Origin: Myxococcales bacterium
GTDB taxonomy: Bacteria; Myxococcota_A; Polyangia; Polyangiales; Polyangiaceae
Reading direction: 5' to 3'
Length of the DNA stretch: 64,000 nucleotides
NCBI GenBank assembly: GCA_016720545.1
Contig: JADKKK010000001.1
Location: 372,001 to 436,000 of the forward strand
This document shows positions 50,917-59,625 of the stretch, one piece after another. Numbering within the stretch: position 1 is the stretch's first letter; each line of letters starts with the position of its first letter. The translations under genes and the position numbers were made by a program. The notes below the pieces were generated by a model, which was not told the origin of the DNA, ran no database searches, and saw nothing but the letters and a program-made list of their open reading frames with translations.

Positions 50917-51771
50917 GTGGCCTCGCGATCCGGGTCCCCTTGGAGAAGACACGCTCTCGCGATCCGCCTGGCGACCGCGGTGGCGGGCCTCGGCTGCGGG
51001 CCGAGCGAGCCCGATCCCGAGATCACGTTCGCGAAGGATGGCACCGACGTGGCGAGCGCCGAGGGCGACGTGGAGCTCCTCGCGGCGTCGCTCGTGGGAG
51101 GCGGCGCGGGCACGCTCACCCTCAGCGCAGAGGGACTCGGTGGCCGGCTCGGCGGGGTCCAGCCCGCGGACATCGGCGACGGGGCGCGCGCCGTGTTTCT
51201 CCCGGCCGGGTGCCTCACGGTGACGCACAGCCTCCCCGAGCGTAGCGTGGCCTACCGGTTCGACGGCTGCCTCGGCCCGTTCGGCCTCCGACGCGTCTCG
51301 GGGACCGTCAGCGTGGTGTACACGAAGTCCACCGAGGGCCTCGCCCTCGACGTGAAGGCGAGCGGCCTCACGATCGGGCGCGCGACCGGGGTCGCGTTCA
51401 CGGCGCGTGCCGAGATCTCCGCCGGCGCCCAGCCGGGAGAGCGCCGCACGGCGTGGCGCGCTGAGCTCGAGGGGGTCTCCGCGCGCGACCGATCGATGAA
51501 GCGATCCATCACGCGTACGCTCCAGTTCTCCACGGGCGGGACCTGCGTCGACACCAGCGGCAAGTCCACCGGCACCGTCGCGGGCGCCACGCTCGACGTG
51601 GTCGTCGAGGGGGTGCGCCGTTGCCGTGGCGCGTGCCCAGAGGCGGGCGGCAAGATCCAGGTGAGCGGCGAGGGGCGGGGCCCCCTCACGCTCACATTCG
51701 ACGGGACCACCGAAGCCAAGGTGGACGTCGGCGGCAAGACCCAGACGGTGGCGCTGGCGTGCGCGAAGTAG
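50917..51771 (+). CDS. Putative lipoprotein, function unknown
   Basis: I do not recognise a family. The 284-residue product has a hydrophobic N-terminus ending in a lipobox-like AVAGLGCGPSE and a beta-rich body with strands such as RAVFLPAGCLTVTHSLPE, LRRVSGTVSVVYTKSTEG and GKIQVSGEGRGPLTLTFDG. Three pairs of Cys (GTCVDTS, RRCRGACPE and others) could form disulfides. The start is a GTG at 50917. It diverges from the FHA-sigma54 activator gene and faces the PilZ gene. It is probably an exported protein of the myxobacterial cell envelope. Confidence 0.65.
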   Translation: MASRSGSPWRRHALAIRLATAVAGLGCGPSEPDPEITFAKDGTDVASAEGDVELLAASLVGGGAGTLTLSAEGLGGRLGGVQPADIGDGARAVFLPAGCLTVTHSLPERSVAYRFDGCLGPFGLRRVSGTVSVVYTKSTEGLALDVKASGLTIGRATGVAFTARAEISAGAQPGERRTAWRAELEGVSARDRSMKRSITRTLQFSTGGTCVDTSGKSTGTVAGATLDVVVEGVRRCRGACPEAGGKIQVSGEGRGPLTLTFDGTTEAKVDVGGKTQTVALACAK

Positions 51772-51859
51772 CGCCGCGCGAGCGCTCCTAAACCATCGAG
51801 CATGATCTTCGATCAGGCCCGATGATTCATTCCTTCGTCATCCATCTAGGGGCAGGCCG

Positions 51860-52267
51860 CTACGGGAGCGTGCGGGAGCCCGGGGGCGGGGGCGGCACGG
51901 TCTTCGGCCCCTCGTCGGAGGCGAGCAGGAACGCGAGGCCGAACACCATCCCGTCGGGCTCCTCCTGGATCCACACCACGCGCCCTCTGCGGGTGAGGGT
52001 GTCCTCGTCGGTGCCGAGGGTGATCTCGAAGACCTCACCGAGCGCGACCAGGTCCTCCACGATGACCCGCACGCCCCCGCGGCTCACGTTGAGCGCCCAG
52101 CCCTCGAGGGCGCGGTCGGGCGCACGGAGCGTGACGCGGTCGGACACCTCCCGCCGGGCGCCGCCGCGCCGCATGGCGTGAACACCTGCCGAGGGGATGC
52201 CGAGGGGCGGCGTGAGGGAAGTGCGCTTTGTCAATGGACTCACGAGGATAGCGCGCCCCGCCCCCAT
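51860..52267 (-). CDS. PilZ-domain protein
   Basis: The C-terminal 100 residues of this 135-residue product fit a PilZ domain: MRRGGARREVSDRVTL has the RxxxR element and LEGWALNVSRGGVRVI the (D/N)xSxxG element of the cyclic-di-GMP site, followed by FEITLGTDEDTLTRRGRVVW. These two motifs together suggest that it can bind cyclic-di-GMP. A Pro-rich tail closes the protein. The ATG at 52267 is the most upstream reasonable start before the frame becomes a shadow of the opposite strand; a GTG at 52243 or the ATG at MRRGGARR are also possible. It diverges from the gene at 52430. Confidence 0.8.
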   Translation of the reverse strand: MGAGRAILVSPLTKRTSLTPPLGIPSAGVHAMRRGGARREVSDRVTLRAPDRALEGWALNVSRGGVRVIVEDLVALGEVFEITLGTDEDTLTRRGRVVWIQEEPDGMVFGLAFLLASDEGPKTVPPPPPGSRTLP

Positions 52268-52429
52268 CGCGCCAGAAGTCGGCGATCGGTGGCTCCGGCG
52301 GGCGCCCCCGCCCGCGCGGACCGCACGCGGGACCGAGAAAGCTTGACGGGAGCGCCGCGGCGCGCTCTTGATGGCACTCGGCGAGCCTCTCGCCGTCGTC
52401 TGTCGTGCCCTTGCTCGTGCCGGGTCTGC

Positions 52430-52864
52430 GTGACACCTCAACAGCTCAAGAAAGCGCTCATTCAGTCGGGCCTCGAGGTCTACCGCACGCTGGGGGACGA
52501 AATCGTCCTCGCCGATCGGCCGCGGGAGAACCTCATTCTCGACTCGGGCGTGCGGGTGCGCACCCCCTTGAACGGGACGTTCCGCCTCCGCCTCATCCTG
52601 CGCGCCGAGCAGTCCTCGTTCTCCGGCGACGAGCCCGCGCAGCTGTTCGAGCGCGCGCGCGCGCTGTCCACCGCCGCGGTGGAGCGGGGCTTCGCCGAGC
52701 TCGGCACCCAGGTGGCGCCCATGCGCGATCCGACCGACGCCGCGCGCGTGCTCGACACGTTCTACGAGGTCATCTACACCCGGGAAGTGGCCACCCTCGA
52801 GGAGGCGTGCGCGGAGGCGCGGTTCGCGCTGAGCGTCGAGAAGAGCGCCTCGACGGGCCGCTAG
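52430..52864 (+). CDS. Conserved hypothetical protein
   Basis: The 144-residue product is not a family I can name. It begins with VTPQQLKKALIQSGLEVYRT and reads as a compact alpha/beta protein: GDEIVLADRPRENLILDSGV, FRLRLILRAEQSSFSG, FERARALSTAAVERGFAEL and DTFYEVIYTREVATLEEA. There is no signal peptide or membrane helix. The start is a GTG at 52430, chosen because the frame upstream is a shadow of the divergent PilZ gene. The PpiD-like gene follows after about 170 bases. Codon-position composition is like that of the neighbours, which supports a real gene. Confidence 0.65.
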   Translation: MTPQQLKKALIQSGLEVYRTLGDEIVLADRPRENLILDSGVRVRTPLNGTFRLRLILRAEQSSFSGDEPAQLFERARALSTAAVERGFAELGTQVAPMRDPTDAARVLDTFYEVIYTREVATLEEACAEARFALSVEKSASTGR

Positions 52865-53036
52865 CGCCGGTTGACGCGCCAGCGCGAGGTTGGCGCGGGC
52901 GCCCAAGGCTCGTGCCGCCTCGGCATGCCAAATGGCGCTCGAATTCAACGCGTTGGCGTCAGCGGCCGCGCGCGCGAGCCCCGCGCCGGGGGCCCAGTCT
53001 GGCGGGCGTTCATTTCAACGAGCGTCCGGCCGTGGT

Positions 53037-54809
53037 ATGGCCCGCCTCCCCATGTTGGACCTCTTTCGCAAGCGCGGGCTCACGTCGGTCGTGTACGGCG
53101 CAATCATCGTCGCGACCATCCTCGTCTTCGTGATCGGCTTTCGCCCGAACTCTGGCCAGAAGCTCGGCTCGATCAAGGAAGAGTGCGTGGGCGAGGTCCA
53201 CGGCTTCTGCATCGACCCGCGCACCCAGCGGGCCTCGTACCGGCTGCTCATCCCCCGCGGGAAGTCCGGCGAGATGCTCACGGCGCGCGCCGAGGGCATG
53301 GGGCTCGGCAAGATCTCGCTCGACGGCCTCATCGAGCGAGAGCTCTTCATCGCCGAGGCCCACCGCCTTGGCCTCAGCGTGAGCGACGAAGAGGTCACCG
53401 AGTCGATCTACAACGGCTTCATCTTGGTCAGCGTCCCCTCCGACAATCCGCAGCTCGGCTACACTCTCGGAGTTCGCGACGGCCGCATCAACCCTGGCCT
53501 GTACGGCGCGTTCCGCGATCCGAAGACCAAGCGCTTCGACACGAAGGTGTACGAGCGCACCGTCCGCTCGATGACGGGGCGCTCGCCCTCCGACTTCCGC
53601 GAGTGGCAGCAGCGCGAGCTGCTCGCCGCGCGCATGCGCGATCTCGTGCGTACGCCCGTGCGCGTGTCGGAGCAGGAGGGGTGGGACCGCTACCTCGAAG
53701 AGAAGTCCACCTCGGCCCTGAACTACGTCCACGTCCGCGCCACGTACATGGAGAAGTACGGCGTGACGGCGACCCCGGCCGACGTCGAGGCCTGGGCGAA
53801 GGACGCGACGAACGCCGCCACCGTCGAAGGCGCGACCATCCGCCACGTGCTCGTGAAGATCAGCAAGGGCGCGAAGGACGACGAGAAGGCCGCGGCGAAG
53901 GCTCGGCTGGAGAAGGCCATCGAGCGCATCAAGAAGGGCGAGGCCTTCGCCGACGTCGCCCGCGAGGTCTCGCAAGACCCCGGCAGCGCGATGCGCGGCG
54001 GCGACGTGGGCACCAAGACCGACGGGTTCGTCGAGCCCTTCAAGAAGGCCGCCGACGCCATCAAGGCCGGCGAGATGACGGGCGTGGTCGAGACGACCTA
54101 CGGGTTCCACGTCATCCGCAAGGACGACGACGCGAAGGAGAAACGCAAGAAGGCGTATCTCAAGGCGAAGTCGCTCGAAGCCGCGAAGGACCTGGCCTCG
54201 AAAATCCACGCGAGCGTCAAGGGCGGGAAATCGGCCGAAGACGCCAGCCGCGAGGCCCTCGCCCCGCTCGTTGCCCTCGCGGCGAAGGCGCCCGCGCCCA
54301 CGCCCACGCCCGCGCCCGCGCGCCCCGCCGGACCGAAGGACGCAGGGGCCGACGCCTCGACCAGCGGCGACGGCGGCGCGCCTCCGCCCAAGGCGCCTAC
54401 CCCCGACACCGATCAGGAGCGACCGCAGCCCCTCACGGGCGCGTCGTTCAACCGCCAGGGCTCGCCCATCCCGGGCCTCTCGGGCGACACGGAGACCAAG
54501 GTCCGTTTGTTCGCGTTCGACGCGAAGGCGGGCGCGCTCATGGACGAGCCGCTCCGCGTCGACGACGGGTTCATGGTGGTGCTGATCCGCGAGCAGAAGC
54601 CCGTGACCCGCGCCGACTTCGACAAGGAGCGCGACACGTATATGGCGATGCTCCTGGCGGCCAAGCAGGCCGAGGCGCTCGCGCTCTACGCGAAGCGTCT
54701 TCGCGAGTCCGCCAAGGACGCCATCAAGACGCACACGGAGCTGATCGTCGGGCAGAAGCGCAAGGGCGACGCGGGCCCCGCGCCCGACGAAGAAGACGAC
54801 GGCATGTGA
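53037..54809 (+). CDS. PpiD-like membrane-anchored peptidyl-prolyl isomerase
   Basis: The 590-residue protein starts with a short cytoplasmic end (MARLPMLDLFRKRG), one membrane helix (SVVYGAIIVATILVFVIGF) and a SurA_N-like periplasmic part (GLIERELFIAEAHRLGLSVS, FREWQQRELLAARMRDLVR). A parvulin domain follows (ATIRHVLVKISKGAKDDEKA, EAFADVAREVSQDPGSA, GGDVGTKTDGFVEPF, VVETTYGFHVIRKDDD). A Pro/Ala linker and a second domain without isomerase motifs complete it. PpiD proteins assist folding of exported proteins near the translocon. The ATG at 53037 begins the anchor. An M16 peptidase gene starts just after its stop, suggesting a quality-control operon. Confidence 0.88.
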   Translation: MARLPMLDLFRKRGLTSVVYGAIIVATILVFVIGFRPNSGQKLGSIKEECVGEVHGFCIDPRTQRASYRLLIPRGKSGEMLTARAEGMGLGKISLDGLIERELFIAEAHRLGLSVSDEEVTESIYNGFILVSVPSDNPQLGYTLGVRDGRINPGLYGAFRDPKTKRFDTKVYERTVRSMTGRSPSDFREWQQRELLAARMRDLVRTPVRVSEQEGWDRYLEEKSTSALNYVHVRATYMEKYGVTATPADVEAWAKDATNAATVEGATIRHVLVKISKGAKDDEKAAAKARLEKAIERIKKGEAFADVAREVSQDPGSAMRGGDVGTKTDGFVEPFKKAADAIKAGEMTGVVETTYGFHVIRKDDDAKEKRKKAYLKAKSLEAAKDLASKIHASVKGGKSAEDASREALAPLVALAAKAPAPTPTPAPARPAGPKDAGADASTSGDGGAPPPKAPTPDTDQERPQPLTGASFNRQGSPIPGLSGDTETKVRLFAFDAKAGALMDEPLRVDDGFMVVLIREQKPVTRADFDKERDTYMAMLLAAKQAEALALYAKRLRESAKDAIKTHTELIVGQKRKGDAGPAPDEEDDGM

Positions 54810-54810
54810 T

Positions 54811-56136
54811 GTGCGAGGTCCAGTGACGAGAGCTTTGCCACGCGCCTTGCCGCCGATTCCGTACGAGACCTTCACGCTCTCGAACGGGCTCGTCGGCGTC
54901 GTCGTCCCCCAGCCGAGCCTCCACCGCGCGCACGTGGCGCTCCACGTGCGCGTGGGGTCGCGCTTCGAGACGGCCGCGACCAACGGGCTCTCTCACTTCC
55001 TGGAGCACATGCTCTATCGAGGGACCTCCACGCTCCGCAGCGCGCACGAGGTGAACCTCGCGTTCGAGTCGCTCGGCAGCTTCCTCTACGCCGCGACCCA
55101 CTCCGACTTCGGCGTGTTCTCGGTCACCCTCCCGCCCGAGAGCCTCGGGCCGGCGTGCCGACATTTCGGCGAGGTGCTCACGGGCCCGGCGTTCCTCGAC
55201 ATCGAGCTCGAGAAGGGCATCGTGTGCGAGGAAATCCTGGAAGATCTCGACGACGAAGGGCGCCAGGTCGACGCCGACAATCTCTCGCGAGAGCTCATCT
55301 TCGGCGCCGATCACCCGCTCGGCTTCACCATCACGGGCGACGAGGCGCGCGTGCGTTCGTTCGACCTCGCCATGCTGAAGGAGCACCACGCGCGGCACTA
55401 CACGGCGGAGAACTCGGTGCTCTGCTTCTCCGGGAACGTCACGGTGGCCGAGGCCCGCGCGCTCGGCGAGGAGTGCTTCGCGGGGCTCGCGCGCGGCCCG
55501 CGGGTGGAGCCGGAGGCGTTCCGCCCCTCGCAGCGCAAGGCGCGCGTGAAGCTCGTGGAGAACATGGCGAGCCAGACCGAGCTCCGCATCTCGCTCCGCG
55601 CGTTCTCCGAGTCGAGCGCGGAGCGCCCCGCCATCGACACCATGATGCGGGTGCTTGACGACGGAATGTCCACGCGGCTCTACCACCGCATCTGCGACGC
55701 GCAGGGGCTCTGCTACGACGTCGGGGCCTCGTTCGATGGCTACGAAGACCAGGGCGTCATCGACTTCGCCGCGGGGACGCTCCACGCGCGCACCACCCAG
55801 GTGGCCGGGGAGATCCTCGCGCTGCTCCGCGAGCTCGCGGAGCACGGCCCCACCGACGCGGAGCTCGACAAGGCGCGCCGCCGGAACGCGTGGGACGTCG
55901 AGGCCATGCTCGACTCGCCCGAAGACATCGGCAGCTTCTATGCGGGCGGGATGCTGTTCCAGCGCTTCGAGACCCTGCACGATCGACTGGAACGAAACGC
56001 GGCGGTCACGCGCGAAGATGTGCGCGACGTGTGCGCGCGCCTCGCCGAGCCCGGACGCCTGAACGTGCTGGCGGTCGGCATCCTCGAGGGCGGCGAGGGC
56101 AAGCGGCTCTCACAGCTCGTCAAGGCGTTCCGCTAG
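54811..56136 (+). CDS. M16-family zinc peptidase
   Basis: The 441-residue protein has the inverted zinc motif HxxEH in LSHFLEHMLYRG (His62, Glu65, His66) and the distal Glu in IVCEEILEDLDDEG near 141-144, so the active site is complete. The second half is the inactive M16C repeat (SQTELRISLRAFSESS, RLYHRICDAQGLCYDVG). It resembles the processing peptidase-like YmxG/PqqL group of single-chain M16 enzymes. No signal peptide is seen, so it should act in the cytoplasm. The GTG at 54811 starts 1 base after the PpiD-like stop; a GTG at 54823 is an alternative. Confidence 0.9.
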   Translation: MRGPVTRALPRALPPIPYETFTLSNGLVGVVVPQPSLHRAHVALHVRVGSRFETAATNGLSHFLEHMLYRGTSTLRSAHEVNLAFESLGSFLYAATHSDFGVFSVTLPPESLGPACRHFGEVLTGPAFLDIELEKGIVCEEILEDLDDEGRQVDADNLSRELIFGADHPLGFTITGDEARVRSFDLAMLKEHHARHYTAENSVLCFSGNVTVAEARALGEECFAGLARGPRVEPEAFRPSQRKARVKLVENMASQTELRISLRAFSESSAERPAIDTMMRVLDDGMSTRLYHRICDAQGLCYDVGASFDGYEDQGVIDFAAGTLHARTTQVAGEILALLRELAEHGPTDAELDKARRRNAWDVEAMLDSPEDIGSFYAGGMLFQRFETLHDRLERNAAVTREDVRDVCARLAEPGRLNVLAVGILEGGEGKRLSQLVKAFR

Positions 56137-56139
56137 AAC

Positions 56140-56167
56140 GTGTATTCCACACGTGAACGTCCCGCGC
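56140..56167. repeat. Left copy of a 28-base direct repeat flanking the nucleotidyltransferase cassette
   Basis: The sequence GTGTATTCCACACG followed by TGAACGTCCCGCGC matches the copy at 57117-57144 at 25 of 28 positions. It starts three bases after the M16 peptidase stop. The right copy forms the 3' end of the alpha/beta hydrolase gene, so the left copy looks like a duplicated gene end, as left by site-specific integration. Confidence 0.7.
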
Positions 56168-56264
56168 TGCGAGACGCTAGCAGCTCGTGAGTCGCCCCGT
56201 TGCTTGCTCATGCGTGGTGCGCCGGCGCGCTTGCCGCGGGCGCGCGGCCTGCCAAAATGACCGC

Positions 56265-56492
56265 ATGAGGACAGTCGGGCGGCGCGCGGCGGGCAGCGGG
56301 GATCGAGCGGGCCTCGACACGCTCGTGCTCCGCTTCGGCGGCGGCGCGCCGAAAGGTATCTTTCGCTACAAGACCCAGGAGGAGGCCAACGCACAGTGGG
56401 ACGAATGGACGAGCGAACGCGTGCGGCGACGTATGAAGATGTGCTCCGAGTCGCCGCCCTCCTCGAGCGCGAAGGAGCCGAGTACGCGCTGA
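56265..56492 (+). CDS. Small protein overlapping the nucleotidyltransferase gene
   Basis: The 75-residue product starts MRTVGRRAAGSGDRA, has a core DTLVLRFGGGAPKGIFRYKT and ends in a Ser/Glu-rich tail. The core QEEANAQWDEWTSERVRRR resembles the short partner often found in front of small nucleotidyltransferase genes. It overlaps the next gene by almost 90 bases in another frame, a strong sign of co-translation. No fold or function is known to me. It may be the antitoxin-like partner of the nucleotidyltransferase, which is inference. Confidence 0.55.
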   Translation: MRTVGRRAAGSGDRAGLDTLVLRFGGGAPKGIFRYKTQEEANAQWDEWTSERVRRRMKMCSESPPSSSAKEPSTR

Positions 56493-56869
56493 TCGGCGGC
56501 TACGCCCTGGCACTTCAGGGCATCGTGCGCCTCACGGAGGACGTCGACATCCTCGTCGAGCCGACGGCCGAGAACGCGGAGCGGTGGGTGCGCGCGCTCT
56601 CGCAGCTCCCCGACGGCGCAGCGCTCGAGCTCGCGGGCGACACCACCGTGCACGAGGAGCCCTACGCCATCCGGGTGAACGACGAGTTCACGATCGACGT
56701 GATGAATTCGGCGTCGGGCTACACGTGGGCCGAGCTGCTGCCCTACCGGCGGCGCATCGACGGGATCAACGTGGTGTCGCTGGAAGGACTCCTGCTCATG
56801 AAGTCGCATGGTCGGCTGAAAGATCAGGCCGACGCCGAGGCGATCCGCCGCGCCCTCGCGGAGACGTAG
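56405..56869 (+). CDS. Minimal nucleotidyltransferase (AbiEii/MenT-like)
   Basis: The 154-residue protein has the pol-beta-type nucleotidyltransferase core: EYALIGGYALALQGIVRLTE contains the GG helix, and EDVDILVE the two metal-binding Asp residues. A third acidic residue is in FTIDVMNS. It ends with a helical segment LEGLLLMKSHGRLKDQADAE typical of AbiEii/MenT-like proteins. Such enzymes transfer nucleotides to tRNA or proteins and serve as toxins or abortive-infection effectors in two-gene systems. The ATG at 56405 follows the small upstream gene start and overlaps it. The pair is bounded by 28-base direct repeats. Confidence 0.82.
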   Translation: MDERTRAATYEDVLRVAALLEREGAEYALIGGYALALQGIVRLTEDVDILVEPTAENAERWVRALSQLPDGAALELAGDTTVHEEPYAIRVNDEFTIDVMNSASGYTWAELLPYRRRIDGINVVSLEGLLLMKSHGRLKDQADAEAIRRALAET

Positions 56870-57104
56870 CCCCGACAGGCGAGCTCGAGCCACGACGGCG
56901 AGGGCGGCGGGGCTCTCGCGGGGGAGTCGAGTCCAGCCGCCGGGAGCACGACTCCCCGAGTTTTCCGGCGCAGGGTCGCCTATGGATGACGATTCGACCG
57001 GCGGGGTGTCGAGGACCGCGAAACGCGACGAGGAGGTCGGCCTTCGGCTTCTTGGGTCCCAAGCCCGAAACGGACGCGGTTCGCATTTTTAGAGTCAAGC
57101 TCGC

Positions 57105-57118
57105 ACATCTAGAGATGT
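57105..57118. repeat. Small palindrome at the right repeat border
   Basis: ACATCT-AG-AGATGT is a perfect 14-base palindrome that overlaps the beginning of the right 28-base repeat. CTAGA also precedes the left copy, so the similarity between the two borders extends a little further with one gap. Confidence 0.5.
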
Positions 57119-57144
57119 GTACTCTACACGCGAACGTCCCGCGC
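57117..57144. repeat. Right copy of the 28-base direct repeat, at the 3' end of the hydrolase gene
   Basis: GTGTACTCTACACG followed by CGAACGTCCCGCGC includes the last seven codons and the stop of the alpha/beta hydrolase gene on the minus strand. The left copy at 56140-56167 lacks the stop codon because one of its changes converts TAG to TGG. About 950 bases lie between the copies. Confidence 0.7.
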
Positions 57145-58047
57145 AGGGCCCAAGAAGTCGACGAGCAGCGCGCTGACGGCGCCAGGCTCGGTCCAGTGGA
57201 GCATGTGCCCGGCCCCCGCCAGGGTCTCCCGTCGCACGGACGCGAAGCACGCGAGGCGATCGGACTCGTCAGGCGGCTGGAACCCGCTCGGGCCACCGTC
57301 GACGGAGAGCACCGGGCACGCGACCCGGCGCGCGAAGGCCTTGTAGGCCTCGACGTAGAACGGCATGGGCGAGAGCGTGCGATGGAGCGGATCGGCCAGC
57401 CACGACAGCACGCCGTCTTCGCCCACCCGCGCGAGCTCGGGCACGCGCCGCGCGAGGACCTCTGGCTTGACGCCGCTGTGGTTCTGGACAAGGCGCGCGA
57501 GCACGTCCTCGTGGGTGCCGACAGGCCGCGCGCTCGCTGTACGCGCGCGGCGCACGTCCTCGATCCAGCGCCGCATGCGGATGGGGGCCGTCTCGAACGG
57601 GTTGTCGAACGGCCCCGTGCCCTCGAGCAAGGCGAGCCGCTCGATCCGCTCGGGGAACGAGCCCGCGTAGAGGGTGGCGACGGTGCCCCCCATCGAGTGA
57701 CCGACCACCGACACGCGGGGCGGCGCTTCGGAGGCGCTCGCGCGCGGCACGCACGCGTCGACGACGTCCGCGAGGTCGAAGACGTAGTCGGGGAAGTAGT
57801 AGTAGCCGCCCTCGGGCACGCGGGGCGCACGCCCGAAGCCGCGCTGGTGCGGCGCGAGCACGCGGAAGCCCGCGGCGACGAGCGACGGAGCGACTTCGCC
57901 CCAGGTGCCCGCGGCGTCCATGAAGCCATGGAGAAGCACCACCGTAGGGGGGGCCGACGCGACCTCGCCCTCGGGGGCGGCGGGCGCCCACTCGAGCACG
58001 GACTGAACGAGGTCGTTGGCCCGGATCGAGAGCTCGCGAGGGTTCAT
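57124..58047 (-). CDS. Alpha/beta-fold hydrolase
   Basis: The 307-residue enzyme shows the alpha/beta hydrolase hallmarks: TVVLLHGFMDAAGTW with the oxyanion HG, the nucleophile elbow SVVGHSMGGTVATLY (Ser118), LALLEGTGPFDNPFE, and the C-terminal catalytic His in LAGAGHMLHWTEPGA. A stretch VAPHQRGFGRA follows the usual DxRG position. It has no signal peptide and should be a cytoplasmic esterase, lipase or epoxide-hydrolase-like enzyme; the substrate is unknown. Its last codons form part of a direct repeat that also occurs next to the M16 gene. Confidence 0.88.
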   Translation of the reverse strand: MNPRELSIRANDLVQSVLEWAPAAPEGEVASAPPTVVLLHGFMDAAGTWGEVAPSLVAAGFRVLAPHQRGFGRAPRVPEGGYYYFPDYVFDLADVVDACVPRASASEAPPRVSVVGHSMGGTVATLYAGSFPERIERLALLEGTGPFDNPFETAPIRMRRWIEDVRRARTASARPVGTHEDVLARLVQNHSGVKPEVLARRVPELARVGEDGVLSWLADPLHRTLSPMPFYVEAYKAFARRVACPVLSVDGGPSGFQPPDESDRLACFASVRRETLAGAGHMLHWTEPGAVSALLVDFLGPARDVRV

Positions 58048-58110
58048 CGCCGACTTCCTAGCACCTCACCCCGAGAGCGCGCGCGTGGCGGGCCCACCCG
58101 GCCGCACGGA

Positions 58111-59625
58111 TCACTCGGACGACCCGAAGAACGCGCGGATCTTCCCGAGGATCTCCGTGGAGCGGGCGTCGAGGTCGGCCTTCGCCTCGACCGGCAGCTC
58201 GAGCTGGCGCTCGTCGAGCTCGAGCTGCCGCTTGGCGAGCATCAGGCTGAGCCGCTCGACCAGCTCGGGGTGCGCCGTGAGGAGCGGCCTCAGGGCGTTG
58301 TGGCCGACCACGAGCAGCTCGCACTCTTGGGTCGCGCGGATCGTGGCTGCCCGCCGCGCCCCCGTCATGAGCGACATCTCGCCGAAGAACTGGTCCTTCC
58401 CAAGCCGCGCGATCTCGACAGGTCTCGTCCCCGCCAGCGACGCCTCGAGCAGCACGACGACCTCGCCCCGGAGGACCACGAAGAGGTCGTCGCCCGGATC
58501 GCCCTGGCGCAAGATGGTCTCGCCGGCCGCGTAGAGCCGGCTCGTGCAGCGGTCGGCGAGGGCGCGCAGCGCGTCGCTCGGGATGAGCGCGAAGAAGGCC
58601 ACCGTCGCGAGCGCGGCCTCGCGCTCCCCCGCTCGCGCCGTGGCGAGCGCAGCGCGGGCCTCCTTGGACGTGTCGATCACGTGGAGGTCGCGCTGCGGGA
58701 ACGGGATGGTGATGCCGGCGCGCCGGAACGCGTACCACACGTGCTCGCGCACGGCCGAGTCGGTCCACGTGGCGAGCGCGAAGGCGCGCGTGAAGTAATA
58801 GAGCGTGTAGAGCACGCCGCTGTCGCCGAACCCCGAGAGCACCACGCTCGGCGCGGGATCGGTCAGCGCGTCGGGGATGCCCTCGAGCGCCGAGAGCGCC
58901 ACGGCCTTGACGCGCTCAGGCGGCGCGTCGTAGGCCGCGGACAGCTGGATCGAACGCCGAGACACGTCGGTGGGCTTCGTGAAATTGCGGATCGTGTGGC
59001 GAGCGAGCGCGCCGTTCGGCACGAGGATGTCCACCTCGTCGAGCGTGCGCAGCTTCGTCGCGCGCCAGCCGATCTCGAGGACGCGGCCGAGGCTGCCGTC
59101 GACCTCCACCCAGTCGCCCACGTTGAAGGCCTTCTGCGCCTGCACCGAGAGACCTGCGAAGACGTTGCCGAGCGTGTCTTGGAGGGCAAAGCCGACGACG
59201 GCCGAGAGCACGGCGCTGGTCGCGAAGAGCGACCCCATGTCGACCCCGCCGAGCCGCAGCGTCGCGAGCACCGCGAGGGCGTAGAGGAACGCCTGGAGCA
59301 GGTCCTCGAAGATCTTCGGCATCGGGGGGATGACGCGCTTCGTGAGGCTCGACTCCGAGACGAAGAGGCCCGCCCCGCGCGCGGTCGTCATCGTCAGCAA
59401 GAAGAGCGCCAGCAGCTCGAGGCGCGTCCGGAGGGAACCCACGGCGAGCGCCGCCCCGAGCGCCACCACGAGGTGGAGCGCGAAGAACGCGAGCGGAACG
59501 AGGAGCTTGCGGCGCGACCCCGGGGGCAGGGTCGCGGTCAGCACGACGAGCAGCAAGGCCGCGAGCGGCAGGAGCATGCCGTCGGCCGTCCAGAACGCAC
59601 CGAGGGTGTCGAGCCGCTGAGCCAC
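58111..59625 (-). CDS. MscS-family mechanosensitive channel with cyclic-nucleotide-binding domain
   Basis: The 504-residue protein has four to five N-terminal membrane helices, the MscS pore helix region (LSAVVGFALQDTLGNVFAGLSV), the beta domain entry FNVGDWVEVDGSLGRVLEIG, and the VDILVPNGALARHTIRNFT vestibule segment. A cNMP-binding domain follows at the C-terminus (FFALIPSDALRALADRC, RQGDPGDDLFVVLRGEV, GKDQFFGEMSLMTGARRAA). Such MscS-CNMP proteins open on membrane tension or ligand and are usually weakly mechanosensitive. A GTG at 59625 was chosen as start, since the first membrane helix follows closely; the longer frame upstream is not supported. The nucleotide bound is not predictable. 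Confidence 0.9.
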   Translation of the reverse strand: MAQRLDTLGAFWTADGMLLPLAALLLVVLTATLPPGSRRKLLVPLAFFALHLVVALGAALAVGSLRTRLELLALFLLTMTTARGAGLFVSESSLTKRVIPPMPKIFEDLLQAFLYALAVLATLRLGGVDMGSLFATSAVLSAVVGFALQDTLGNVFAGLSVQAQKAFNVGDWVEVDGSLGRVLEIGWRATKLRTLDEVDILVPNGALARHTIRNFTKPTDVSRRSIQLSAAYDAPPERVKAVALSALEGIPDALTDPAPSVVLSGFGDSGVLYTLYYFTRAFALATWTDSAVREHVWYAFRRAGITIPFPQRDLHVIDTSKEARAALATARAGEREAALATVAFFALIPSDALRALADRCTSRLYAAGETILRQGDPGDDLFVVLRGEVVVLLEASLAGTRPVEIARLGKDQFFGEMSLMTGARRAATIRATQECELLVVGHNALRPLLTAHPELVERLSLMLAKRQLELDERQLELPVEAKADLDARSTEILGKIRAFFGSSE

